A stretch of DNA of 64,000 nt from assembly GCA_963969495.1 (NCBI GenBank), contig OZ018330.1:52886348-52950347 (forward strand). The letters run 5' to 3'. The DNA comes from Ceratothoa steindachneri (taxonomy: Eukaryota; Arthropoda; Malacostraca; Isopoda; Cymothoidae). The notes under the pieces were generated by a model that was not told where the DNA came from, did not search any database, and saw only the letters and a program-made list of their open reading frames with translations. Both the position numbers and the translations under genes were made by a program. Below, one piece after another: positions 46,668 to 58,339 of the stretch; position 1 is the first letter of the stretch, and every line of letters begins with the position of its first letter.

Positions 46668-47656
46668 ATTAAAACAACTGGAACAAAATATTTGATAGTA
46701 TTTCTCAATTATATATTTTTAAAAAGTAGATAAAATGAATGAAGAATTTCAATCAGAAACTCTTAAAATATGCAATTTATCTTATAATATAATTGGGGAT
46801 TATAGAAATATCCTATCTCTGTTTATAAAAGATGAAATTATTAACAAAGAAAAGTTATCAGATATTAATCCAAAGAATGCTGCCATGCATAAAAAATCAT
46901 CAGAAGAATCTCATTAGGTGGAAGATGTGAAGCTTTGCTGATGGAAGAGTCATTAAGAGAAAAAGAAATAATGTTCAGGACCGAATTTCGAATGTTTCTA
47001 TCACTTCTTTGATTTCAAATAAAATTGAAATTTCCACTTGAAGTAGCCAATATTTTGGCGATGCTTAATTTTTTGGACCTGCAAAAGGCTTTATCCAAAG
47101 GGAGGAAAATGTCTTCAATTATTAAATTAACGAGAAATTTTCCAAATATAGTTGATGTAGATAATTTAGACGATTTAGAAGATCAGTGGAGAGATTTACT
47201 ATACCATCATGAGAATATCAAGAAGATAATTTGAATCCATTGACATTTTAGAGAGAACTAGAAACAATAAAAGATGAAAATGATGAATACAAGTTTGGGT
47301 TAATTGGAATTTTTTTGTGCTCTCTTCTGTCACTCCTGCGTTCTTCAGAATGTATGGAAAGAGTATTTAAAAAAAATAACCGGATAAAAACGAAAGATAC
47401 AAACCCGTTGCACACAGCAACTGTAACAAATAGATTATTAGCGCAACAACATGATACCTTGAACAACACACCTTGTTATGGATGGGAGCCATTACCTACA
47501 TTGATTAGGGACGTAAAAGATAGGATCTGCTATCAGAGGCTTAAAAAAAGGCGGCTTGAAAATGAAGATGATCAAATTTCCATCCTACCATGGGATGAAG
47601 AGAATTTGGAGGATAAACCTTCTTCAAATTCTTTCTATTCATCACTTCACACTTAA
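45440..47656 (+). pseudogene. hAT transposase, full-length but broken (left arm and axis)
   Basis: ATG at 45,440 begins MAEKIIIEGESSKKRKLNYE. A 30-bp unit repeated three times (45,509-45,598, KNEWLSETEI) follows, then a BED-type finger CTVCHQVLKQCKKSHLLEHK (about 45,638-45,700). The DDE region reads LIIVESADFSVSQILA (46,026 on), where the usual DESTD has Val for the first Asp, and FSAENCSTILGTNNGF (46,216 on), where ADNC has Glu for Asp. An (AT)n tract at 46,600-46,664 interrupts the insertion domain. The C-terminal dimerisation block SSECMERVFKKNNRIKTKD lies at about 47,343-47,400. Stops and frameshifts are frequent. The 3' third (46,725-47,652) exists only here, not in the right arm. Confidence 0.85.
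46600..46664. repeat. (AT)n inside the left hAT copy
   Basis: About 65 bp. The mirror tract at 47,813-47,881 is about 69 bp. Confidence 0.96.
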
Positions 47657-47668
47657 AAGAATAAACTG

Positions 47669-47742
<74 letters not shown>

Positions 47743-47758
47743 CAGTTTATTCTTTTAA
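47653..47758. repeat. Palindrome axis: hairpin around (AT)n
   Basis: TTAAAAGAATAAACTGTAAA (47,653-47,672) and TTTACAGTTTATTCTTTTAA (47,739-47,758) are exact inverse complements enclosing about 66 bp of AT. This small hairpin is the true fold point of the 18-kb palindrome. Confidence 0.93.
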
Positions 47759-47809
47759 AAATATATAATTGAGAAATACTATCATATATTTTGTTCCAGT
47801 TGTTTTAAT

Positions 47810-47812
<3 letters not shown>

Positions 47813-47881
<69 letters not shown>
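47813..47881. repeat. (AT)n microsatellite in the right hAT copy
   Basis: About 69 bp, mirror of 46,600-46,664. Confidence 0.96.
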
Positions 47882-47884
<3 letters not shown>

Positions 47885-49043
47885 CAGCTCCATCTTCTTT
47901 GTCAGGTCTGGCTTCAGTCTGGAAGAAAGATTTTAGTGACTCCCATTGTTCTAGAATTCTACATATGACAGAGCCTCTAGAGAGCCGCATTTTTGAGAAA
48001 GTTTTATAATTTGGTGAATTGGGTGTTCAGTTATTTGGTGAATTAATTTTAATTGAATATGGCTCTTGCTACTTCTAGCAAAGTATTCAGAAACATCTTT
48101 CAAGAAACTCTCAAGCCAGGAGGAAAAATGTTGATTAGCATGGTGGGAGCTGAAAGATAGGGAATAACAAACACTCCCTAAATACAATTAAATGTAGATT
48201 TTTATTCCTAAGTAATGTCTGAAAACCATTATTTGTTCCTAGTATAGTTGAACAGTTTTCAGCCGAGAAAACAATCATATTTTTGAATGGGATATTTTCC
48301 TCATTAAAATTTGTTTATACTTTCAAAATGTTTTTACCTGTATGGTCATCAACCTCTAAAGTAGTTAGCAACATATCTCTTATATTGCCTTTTTTTATAA
48401 ATTCTTATTTTAATGGCTAATATTTGGGACACTGAAAAGTCAGCGCTTTCAACTATGATCAATGAAAAATAGTTTTGTTGACATCTTCTGACAACATTTT
48501 GTGATTCTTTCCACGCAATACCTTCTTGCAAAATATAAGAGGCTTTAGTTCTTTTAAAAGTTATATACTTTCCAATCTCACTATCAGGACAGACTTTCTT
48601 TACAACTTCAACAAAATGATCAGCTTGTTTAAATAGTACTGAATGTTCTGCAATATATGCAACTATATATGACTCCGATTTCGCTGCCTTTGCAACTACA
48701 GTTGTTTCTTCATTCTTTTCATGATAAAAAATAACTGAAAGAGTACCTTTCTTAGCATTGTATGCTCTTACATGCTTGGCATTTTTTTATGTTCTAGAAG
48801 ATGAGACTTCTTACATTGCTTCAGTACTTGATGACACACTGTACAAAATGCTTTATTATTCATATCTGTTTTCAACTAATTTTCAAATTCAGTCTCACTT
48901 AGCCACTCATTTTTAATTTCAGTCTCACTTAGCCACTCATTTTTAATTTCGGTCTCACTTAGTCACTCATTTTTAAGTTTTTGTTCATAATTAAGTTTAC
49001 GCTTTTTAGAACTTTCACCTTCAATTATAATTTTTTCAGCCAT
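47820..49043 (-). pseudogene. hAT transposase, truncated mirror copy (right arm)
   Basis: The minus strand from ATG 49,043 repeats the left copy: the 30-bp triple repeat (about 48,885-48,974), the BED finger, VESADFS and AENCST. It ends in the AT tract 47,813-47,881 and then at 47,758. The C-terminal dimerisation domain is absent. The same stops and lost catalytic residues as the left copy show that the gene was already dead before the inverted duplication. Confidence 0.85.
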
Positions 49044-50523
49044 CTTTAATTGTAGATTTATAATATATCTATACACTCAAGCAACAACCGCATACACTAG
49101 GCAAACCAAAACACATGTGAGCACTGAGCATTGAATAATTGTGATTTGTGAGTATTCATTACTTAATGAAGTGTTACTAAAATTGCAAGAAGTGAAAACA
49201 GAAGAAAAAAGATGAGTTACATTTTACTAAATTCATTTCAACTCTACATACACTAAGTTACAACGGGTAGGAATGTGTGCAGTCTTCGGATCCATATCTT
49301 GACCGAAGGGAGAAGGACCCTGGTAGCATGAGAGGCTCAAGACGACCAGGCTTCATCCTTGGCTGCAGGGAGCTGCCGATACACGGGTCTGTTGATGCTC
49401 GCCTATAGGCACTCGCGTTCCTGGTTTGTGATCGAGGTATCCTTCCTCGAGCCTTTATCTAAAAAGGCAATGGCGCGCGAGGTAGTGGTTGGTAGGCGCT
49501 GGGGCGTGTCTACACACCGGTGGGCCTGCACCTTAGTGTAAAGTGCCTGCTTTGCTTGCCTTCTCGCTTGGCAGCTTCTGCCGCTAGCTAGCCCTTGTGT
49601 TGAAAATGGAAGCCGAGTGCCTAATCAATCCCCTGTCAGCATATAGCCTTCATTAGCATGACTCCTGCTGTGCTTCCTTGCGGTCACACGGTAGTTGGGA
49701 CTGCAGATTTTGCAGGATTCTCTTGGTTCTCGTCTCGTCTCTATAGATTCACAAGAGGAGCGGCTTCGCAACTCTTCCTTACAGGAGCATGGCGAGAGAT
49801 TCCATCAGGGCATCGCAACAATGTAGAGAAGATACTAAAGAAAATTAGATAGTGCTATGATGGCTTGTTCTAACTGCCATCTATCACAGCACAGAAGAAA
49901 AGGAAAGTAGTAAACGCTCGGCGTTGATGACAAAGCAAAGTTGAGCTACCTTCATCAGATCAGATGAGAGTTCTCTAAAACTTTAGTCGAGAATCGAAGC
50001 TATTTGCGTTGATTATTCTTACGATCGCATGCTAAAATTGATAACATCTCAATTGATTAATACAGTAATTTTTGAGCATTAAACTATTCTGTATTTCTCA
50101 AAGCTATTAATGACTATTGCAATTGTTAATAAAGCTATTCCTCATAAGCTTTCACGTGCTACCAAACATTAGAGAATTTTCTACAGAACTGTCGAAAATA
50201 TATATAAGAGATAGTGTTTCAAACGAGTGGTATTCATACATGGATGCGCTGACATCTATTAGTAACAGACGTGATGGTTATTGTTCCGAATTTATGTTGC
50301 ATATCAATTAATTAATTACTGTTATGATTAGTTTTCTGTAGGTTTATGAGGTTATTAAAGGACTAGCTATAATATTTCTGGTGAAAGAACTTTGATGAAT
50401 TGATTGATGTGTAAGATTAAGTGTATGTGGATATGACTGGATTCGCGAGTGTAAATCAGGGTATTGTATTAGCAATAAGCAGGCGAGTGAGTGTTATTGT
50501 TATGGTAGGACTAAAGCATTGTG

Positions 50524-50710
50524 AGAGGAGCTGGAATAGATGATATAGTCGCAGAGATGCTAAAAGGTGGCGGTGATCATGTTATTTAACGGTTCTAGTG
50601 GCTGTGTTGTAATGCATTTGAAGATGGAAAGTGCCTGAGTACTGCAAGAATCTGTGATAGTACAGTTGTATAAGGAAAATGGAAGAAAGTTGGCTGGGCG
50701 AAATTCTCCA
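50524..50710 (+). pseudogene. RTE-like RT fragment, right arm
   Basis: Mirror of 43,774-43,960, with GIDDIVAEMLKGGGDHVI readable on the plus strand from about 50,530, followed by a stop. Confidence 0.6.
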
Positions 50711-51774
50711 GCACATTACACCCAATCTGGATGAAGGACCATTTAGGACTGGAAAACAGTTTGTTCTTCTCCCAAATTTAATGCCCTCTTTCACACACGT
50801 CTATGTCTAACCAAGCATGGTTTCATTTTGAGCTATTAGATTCTAGAATAATATTTTGTTTTCTTTAAATACCTATTGTAGTAGTTTTTACGAAGGTTAT
50901 ATCCTTTCAAGATGAGTTTTGAAGTCTGGTTTGTTTGAAAGTTTCGAATCAAACATCTTGAAGCTTTCAGCAGCTTATTTATATATGCTTGATTTTATTT
51001 GGTCGTGCTACATATTCTACGGTAAGGTGAAATTTAGTGTGGGTAACTGTAGTCACACGTCCTGCGCCCCAATGGTAAGCGGAAAAACTGTAGATGCTAT
51101 TGGTTGCGGATTAAGTAGTTTTTATTTGTAACTTTGTTGTCTTGGTTTATTTTGACTCGTGTTTAAAGAAACATATTGTTTTTAGGGAAAGTTCAACCGT
51201 TGTTCTTTCTTTTTGGTGGTCTTCTTTAAGGATAAAAGTCGTCCTTTCTAACCTTGGTTATAGCAATTTTCTCTTTGAGTTTTTTTACCCGTAGTGTGCT
51301 TAATTTATTTTGGATGATCATAAAGGATTTTATTCGATATTTTTTTCTGTTCCTTATTTTTGTTTACATATTTTCAAAGTTCCTTTATACATGGATAAAG
51401 AAAATGGATTAAGCGAATCATAGATATCTGTGATTATAGCCCAAACCGGACAGCCGCTTACCATCGGCGAGATCATCATTTCATTCATAAGTGATCGAAA
51501 CTATGATAAATAGAAAATTTCGCTATAATAGAGTAAGAAAATTGATAGATGAGATGGTTTAAAATGGTGAAAAAATCCTTACATCTGAAATTCAACATTG
51601 CAACTTTTCAATTCAACTTGACAACTCGAACTTTGAAAGTTAAAGAATTTTGATGGCCAATAAAAGATATTTCAGCTAATTAATAATTGATTTTTGGGGT
51701 AAATATCTGAAAATTGATTCAAAAGGAGAGACGATATTTCGTTGAATGGAAGACTAATTGATAAGATTTTATAT

Positions 51775-52440
51775 TCCATTTTAAATTATAATTGAAGTGA
51801 CGTCAGATGGAGCTCCTTCCATGATAAGTCGATATCGAAGTTTTTACTTGTCAAAAAAAGTTTTTCCGATATACGTAACATACATTGTATTTTGCATCGA
51901 CAGCGCCTTTTGGCTAAACCTTTAAATGCAAAGTTCCACAACGCAATAAAGGTCTGTGTAAAACTAATCAATAAGACTAAAGTTCATCCCCTAATTTCAA
52001 GATTATTTGCCAGGATATATGAATCAGATGATAAAGAATTGAATCAGTTAACTTGCCATAGGTTGTTATCAAGTGGTTATTGTTAAGTGGTTGTCGATTG
52101 TTTTTTTTGTGGTTCTCGCCAGATTATTGATTGCCAGAAATAGTGAAATCCATGATTCAGCAAAAGAATTTTTTATGTCAAGATTTTCAAAGAAGTGCAA
52201 AACCAACTGCAAGGTAAAAATGTCACTATTATTCAAGCACAAGACATTCTATTCGGCTTCCAAAAAATAGACAGGTTTAATTCATATTTCGAACGTCGAG
52301 ATTTTTTTTATTTTTCGATCTCTTGGCAATTGGAAAACAAAGAAAAGGAAACTCTAGGTGACGAAGTTTTGAAACATCTTGAAAGGTTGGACGAAGATGT
52401 GGTTAAGAGGCTTGAAGATTTGTAACAACTTCAAATTCAC
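51775..52440 (+). pseudogene. hAT transposase fragment (ZBED/SCAND3-like), right arm
   Basis: Mirror of the left-arm fragment: HRQRLLAKPLNAKFHNAIKV from 51,895, DRFNSYFERRDFFYFSISWQ from about 52,270. A few substitutions relative to the left copy (for example LTCHRL here, LTGHRL there). Confidence 0.7.
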
Positions 52441-52679
52441 AAAGGAATTTCATCATCTTTGGATGAAATCCAAATCTTGGCTTGTGCAGATTCCTACTCT
52501 CACATATACGACTTTCCAGCGGCCACATCTTGGATGTAATACACTAAATTTAGCCTCTGTCTTGATTCTGAGGCTCCCCGGAAGTTAAAGAGGGGCAAAA
52601 CGTGGAATTCTTTGTTTTCGAGTCCCAGTACCCTCGTAATCACATCTTGACTCGTTCAACTTGTTTCTGATCCCTTGCA

Positions 52680-52990
52680 ACGGCCAGTGGCGGATCTAGG
52701 ATAAAAATAAATGGGGAAGGAGTAACCTGAATTTCTCCCTCTCAGTAGTTTGAGAAAAGGGCATTGATCATTAATAATGGTTATATTACACAACATTCAT
52801 AATATATAATTGTATATCACACGGGAGTGAGCACTAACTCTATTAGATTCGAATTTTTCCCACACATCCGAAAATAATTAGGAATTGTAGTTTTTGGACG
52901 TCAGTTAAGGAATAATATTGAATTTAATAATTTTTGAGAAATACCTACATTTTAGCTATGTATCGTATAAGGTACATTCGTTAGCAACCG
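52680..52990 (+). repeat. hAT-associated dispersed repeat, right-arm copy
   Basis: Begins CGGCCAGTGGCGGATCTAGG at 52,680, the hAT-like terminus, and continues as the inverse of the family at 187-520. Confidence 0.55.

Positions 52991-53023
<33 letters not shown>
52991..53023. repeat. (AT)n microsatellite
   Basis: About 33 bp. Confidence 0.95.
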
Positions 53024-53026
<3 letters not shown>

Positions 53027-53128
53027 AAATAGCAAATACAAGTTATAAGTTATGTGGGTGGTAACAACCACCACAGGGCTTTCGCCATATTTGATAGGGT
53101 AAGGCTTTGGGTGTAATTGAGTCACTGT

Positions 53129-53214
53129 GCCTGGTAGCTTAGCGGTAGAGCATCTGACCGGCAATCTGCAGACCCGAAGCCGAGTCCCGGCCAGGATTAT
53201 TCAAACTTTTTTCC
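53129..53214 (+). repeat. tRNA-derived SINE, right-arm copy
   Basis: Starts GCCTGGTAGCTTAGCGGTAG, a good A box with GG-containing D loop. CCTGG pairs with CCAGG as a short acceptor stem. A B-box-like GCCGAGTCCC precedes it. The tail ATTATTCAAACTTTTTTCC also occurs (inverse) at 17,106-17,124 without the head. The anticodon arm does not fold, so this is a SINE, not a tRNA gene. Confidence 0.6.
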
Positions 53215-53326
53215 AATAGCCTTATTGATCTCTTTTATCCTTGTGTTCTTCCACTGTCCCTTTCTCTTGACTAAAAAACCTTTTGTTTCTTGTCTCATTG
53301 CTCATTTCCGTCAAATTACTTTATCT

Positions 53327-53466
<140 letters not shown>

Positions 53467-53488
53467 TAGCGACTCCCGCACTTGGGGC

Positions 53489-53748
53489 TGTTCGGGCTTA
53501 ACCCGAGTATAAATTTAATAAAGTGAACGCGTATTTGCAAGCTGATTTAATTTATGCCAACACTGAATTCAAGTAAGTAATTGCAGCCAATAACTCGGGC
53601 TCCTTTTATTGAGCCTGTTTGCAGTTCGTATATTTTCGTTCAGCGTCTGGCGGTCGTCTTAGAAGTGCCCTGTTTCAAAAAGTATCATTCGTAGCAGACG
53701 CTCTCTCGATATCGTTCACACGCGCTTGACTCGGGCTCAGAAGTTACA
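53489..53748 (+). repeat. Possible solo LTR, right-arm copy
   Basis: Mirror of 40,741-41,000 with TGTTCGGG start, TATAAATTTAATAAAG signal and TTACA end. Confidence 0.35.
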
Positions 53749-56304
53749 GCCCTAGTTATCTACATATAATTGTAAAAATAAAAATTATTAAATTTCAATG
53801 TCTTCTTGAAACAATAGATTTCTAGAGAGATTAGGATTTAAATTCCAATCTATGGAAGGTTTCCGTTCTACAATATTCTTAAAGGAACGAAAAATTATCC
53901 AGCAACTCTGGCTAATACGAACGAGCCTGGTAGGTGTAAAAGTTTAACTGGCATTTCTTGTCAACAATACAGTACAGACGACAGTCAAATTGGTCTCTGG
54001 CTAATGTTTGTTATGAACATCTCTGTCGGTATTTTGTTGTTGTTTTCTGTGCGTAAATATCAGTAGTGTTTTGCAGGGTTGCTTTATTTTTACCCTTAAC
54101 TTATAAATGGAGAAAGACAGAGTGCCCTTATTTCCATCGTGAAAAGCTCTTTGAACGACTTGGAAAAAGATGAAGCTACACGACAGGATATTATACGAGT
54201 TTGCCATCAAACCAAGACGACTGGAGCTAATGTATAAATTAAGTGAGTAATTTTTATATTAAAACTATATTTCTGTCTTATTATTAAATTATCAGTGCAC
54301 ATATAAGTCTACGGTGTGCATTACATCTCTTACCTTCTTTTATACATGTATCTTATGTGAGAGAGTTAGTTGCATATGACTTAAGAACTTAATCACTCAC
54401 CAATTCTATAGAGAAGGAAATATTTACCGGGCAATAAACGCGATATATCCTTTCAAAGGCAACGGAGATAATACGATTAACACAAGGACTCAAAAGAGCG
54501 TGATTCCCTAAAAGAGAGCGGTTAGAGAGCATTCGCTAGACTAGTCGAAAATCTTTGGTCGATCAACCTCACATAAGAAGACAAAAAAAGAAGGCAATAA
54601 TTAACCATAGTATGAGATTATGTCATTTACAACACCAGTATAAGTATAATTAATTTAAAAACATATATAAATCTTATAATAGAAAAAGATAAAATAAATG
54701 TCAATAATTTACCATAGGTAGAATGACAATATATAATAACAGTATATCTGAAAATCATTTTCCGACACCTCTTCTGCGCTGTTTTTTGCCACCATCATTG
54801 CTTCGAATTCGCTGTGTCTGGACGTACTAGAGAAGTGTCTTTCCTCTTTAATTTCCTACCATTTATTGTCCCCTTTTAATCTCATAATCCGGAAAGCAGC
54901 GTCGAGTTCTTTATGGCCGGCGATATTTTCCTTCACGCTCAAACTTCACAGCCCGTGCGATTAATTGCTAAACCCTACCATTCATTTCATCCATTTGCGA
55001 TTAAATGTGATAATTTTTTTCTTAACTTGCAATGAAGCGTTAGATGTAGCTTGTTGTCAGCATGATGCAACGGAAATGTGGACGAGTTCCAGCCTTCTCA
55101 CCCCACCACCCGCAAGTGGATCTGCAGCTACAATATATTATTACTCCCTCTATATCGCCACTTTGTGCCTGAGTGCCATCGTTGATTTTTGCTTTACTCT
55201 GTACCTCGCAACAGGGAAGTTATATTTGCTGCAACCTTGATATTTTTGCATAATTATAAATTGCTTCTTACTCCATTTAATTCCTGTAGTAAAATTCTGC
55301 CACATCTTTATCGTTTGTCCCATAAAGAGACATTTTGTAAAATCTTATAAGAAACGAACCACTAACGGATTCAGATGATTTGTATTTCTTTTTCTAAGTA
55401 AAATATATGTCGATGTAGTGAATAATTAAATTTGTGTTAAGGACGAAATACACCACTGCGCTTTTTGATTCACTGATTGGCAAACTTCCCCCAAAAATGT
55501 TTGTAGGGATATTTCTCTACGCCTTTTCAAATGTGCTCTGTAATTGTTTAAGTGATGGAAAATTATAACAGATGGTGCGGTAAGTATATAGAACAAAATG
55601 ATATCGCCCGCTTCTGATAGCCCCCCTGGAGAACGCCCTAGTTGCCAGCAGGGAAGATTAAGTTTTAGTTAGCCATTTCTTGTGACCCCCCAAAAGGTCA
55701 TTTAAGGTAAGAACCTTAAACTTAAGATCGCTTGCTTTTGGGGGGAGAAAACGGGGAATTAAACATAATTTCTTAGGTTATGCAAAATACATATTGACAA
55801 ATATGGAAAATTATTACTGATGTTGTGGTGTGGGTCTTCTGTTGTATATTTTATTTTTCAAATGATAACCTAAATAAAACCAAGTGGGTTCGAATCTGGT
55901 GAACGTGGTTGACCCTCTGAGCGGCGCCCCTCTCGCCACTTCAGAACGATAAGGTGATTTCTTCTTTGTCCTATTTTGAGCCGCCCTCGGGCATCTCCAC
56001 CTCATTTATGGAGGTGCCCATCACCTGTGCGTCTCAGGGGTCCTTCCAAGATTCTTCTAATGGAAAGTGTGTTTGCTCCTCCACAATTGTTACGGGTTCA
56101 GGGGTTTCCCTGTTACCCCCTTTTATACAATTGCATCGGTGTGACTCTAGCCTATTGTTGGGTCTCCATTTTCTTTCTCAGGGGCCGGCCCAAACATCAC
56201 TTAGCGGACAAAGTTGTTTCTCACTTTTCTTTTTTTTTTTACATATATGGAAGGTTCCCCCTTACCTCGTCTTCGGTGGAGCTGCCTACGGCGACTCTTT
56301 TCTA

Positions 56305-56826
56305 TGATTTGCAAAGATTGCCATAAAGTTTATATAGGGGAAACGGGGATAAATCTAGACAAGAGATTGTATGAACACAAAAGAGATATTAGAGTGGGTA
56401 GCGAAAGCAGTGGAATATTTTGCCATGTTAGAGACAAGAATCATACGATCGATTTCAATGGAAGTAAAATGGTATTTAAATCGGGTAACTATGTTAAGAG
56501 AAGAATCGTAGAATCGAGCTTGATATCGTCAGTTCCTAATTTAAATCTATCTGAGGGTCAATTTTCTTTTAATCCTGTAATAAGAAAGCAAATAAACAAA
56601 ATAGTAAAATGTCAGCCCTTCAATATGTTTAGGCCTAACCCCCCCCCCAGATTAGCCACAAGTAGGGGATTGGGGAAAAAAGAGGGGATCTTTCACGATC
56701 TGACCTTGTGTTATGCTTATATGCACTTTTCTTATATTTTCTATCCAGTGTCAGTTGAAAAAGGGTGTGAGATACACCGAAACTGTTCTGAATTATATTG
56801 TCTTCGGAGAATGTGGTTTAATTCCT
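56305..56826 (+). pseudogene. PLE-F: 5'-truncated GIY-YIG endonuclease
   Basis: Open from ATG 56,303 or nearby: ICKDCHKVYIGETGINLDKR then LYEHKRDIR, with the YIG triad followed by conserved RLYEHKRDI, the classic PLE endonuclease form. NHTIDF and RRIVESSLI continue the domain (conserved Glu). The Cys-rich segment upstream of CKDC is missing because the sequence starts exactly at the edge of the palindrome arm. The frame stays open to the AT tract. It represents a third endonuclease subfamily, distinct from A/D and B/E. Confidence 0.8.
56752..56795 (+). ncRNA. Degenerate hammerhead-like motif, PLE-F 3' end
   Basis: GTTGAAAA (for CTGANGA), a GGTGT/ACACC stem (56,764-56,778 region), then GAAACTGTTC. 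Core substitutions make activity unlikely, but position and shape match other PLE ends. Confidence 0.4.

Positions 56827-56828
<2 letters not shown>

Positions 56829-56904
<76 letters not shown>
56829..56904. repeat. (AT)n microsatellite
   Basis: About 76 bp at the PLE-F 3' end. Confidence 0.97.
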
Positions 56905-56909
<5 letters not shown>

Positions 56910-58032
56910 ACTCAAAGACAACAAAGGATCTACAAAACCAAAAATACTTAAAAGCGATAGGCCTGATCACAAGGCTCTAGCATTTCTTTGCACCCTTCCA
57001 TACTTCTTTCTCTTTTCACCACTGGTCTACTTTCCGCTATTTGTCCACACACCCTTACTCTATCCCCTACCTACATCTACTCTTACAACACATGAAAAAA
57101 CATGAGTACACTGGGATTTTCGTTCCTTTATTTACAAGATATAATACTGGGGAGTTTAACTTTCCATTTTACAAAAGAGAGAATACTAAGTGGGAAGTCC
57201 TTCTTCTTATTTACGAAAGAGATTAATACAAAGCGGGAAGTTTGTCTTCCCATTTATAAGGTTCAATGTGTGAACCGTTTAAATTTTTCAAACGAATGTT
57301 TACTTGGTTCGACCCCCACAAAACTCCATCTAGTGGCAGAAGGAGAAGGAAAAGTTCAATTATACTTTAACACTTGGTGTCTTCGTGACGTAATAAGCTA
57401 GGGAGTTCAAAGGGGTTTCTATAGTAACAAAACACTCAATATAAAGATAGGAAGAGTTAGGTAACATAATTTAAAACCTTTGAACAACTTGAAAGCATGA
57501 TTAATTTACCATTCGAACGAATGAAATCCGAACTGATGGAATCCAAAGAAGGGATCGATTGAGGGGAGAAAGAAGAGAGGAGACAATAACAAAGTGAATG
57601 GAAAAGAGGGTATCTCCTGTTGTAAGGACAGAAGGATACAGCTCTCTAGTCACAATCTCGGGTTATTTGGGATTTATGCCCACCCTAGAATTTTGTGGCC
57701 GCTTTGTTAAAAATATCTCTATTTTTTTAAAAATACGCAAATGCTACTTAATGTGGACAAATTTATAATTATAGTGTTATGACGAAAAACAGATGGCAGC
57801 CATCTTGAGAGGCACAGTGTTACATCATTTTGAAGATATATTATTTACATCATTTTGAAGGAACGCAGTAGAGAAGCTAGAGGCCTAACGACATTTGCAA
57901 TCGCCTTTTGAATTCGAATCTAAGGTTAGGCATTCGAATTAAGAATATTACAAGTTTATTTTTTTAAATGCGGGCGGTATGGGGTGCGCCCCCATTTCCA
58001 AAAACTTTTTTTTAATTTGCTCAAGATAAAAC

Positions 58033-58033
<1 letters not shown>
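56905..58033. other. Spacer, no gene recognised
   Basis: Apart from the minisatellite at 57,132-57,260, no coding or RNA signal was supported. Confidence 0.4.
57132..57260. repeat. Degenerate minisatellite, about 40-bp period
   Basis: TTACAAGATATAATACTGGG, TTACAAAAGAGAGAATACTA, TTACGAAAGAGATTAATACA and TTATAAGG start at 57,132, 57,169, 57,211 and 57,254, each unit containing GGGAAGT(C/T)- or GGGAGTT-like text. Confidence 0.55.

Positions 58034-58080
<47 letters not shown>
58034..58080. repeat. (AT)n microsatellite
   Basis: About 47 bp. Confidence 0.96.
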
Positions 58081-58084
<4 letters not shown>

Positions 58085-58335
58085 GGTAAAAGGCCATGTT
58101 GTATGCAGGTTCTATTGAAGTCCACAGCTGTGGCAGCGCTATTAATTTTAACTTGTATATTCTTAATATTTCTTACAAGTTTTCTAACGGGGTCTTCGAG
58201 GCGAGAAAAAACATCCGCAAACGATATTCTTTATTTCTAGACGTCTTTCGACCATGTTAGGTCATCTTCATGGAATTAACAGAAATGTAATTATTAAGTT
58301 AGTTAGTTGTGTATATAGAAAGAACAGAGAGGGAC
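58081..58335 (-). mobile_element. PLE 3'-end fragment, minus strand (copy G)
   Basis: Non-coding. On the minus strand ATGAAGA (about 58,264-58,270), a GACC/GGTC stem and GAAAGACGTCTA (58,238-58,250) form a hammerhead-like motif with A for the first core C. It lies between the AT tract and the truncated end of the jockey-like LINE. Confidence 0.5.
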
Positions 58336-58339
58336 CGCT

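Noticed and set aside
47653..47758. A rho-independent-type terminator
   Set aside because: The hairpin encloses an AT microsatellite in a eukaryotic context and coincides with the palindrome axis, so a structural origin explains it better.
53129..53196. A functional tRNA gene
   Set aside because: The A box is good, but the anticodon arm cannot form a 7-base loop on a 5-bp stem, and a SINE-type tail follows.
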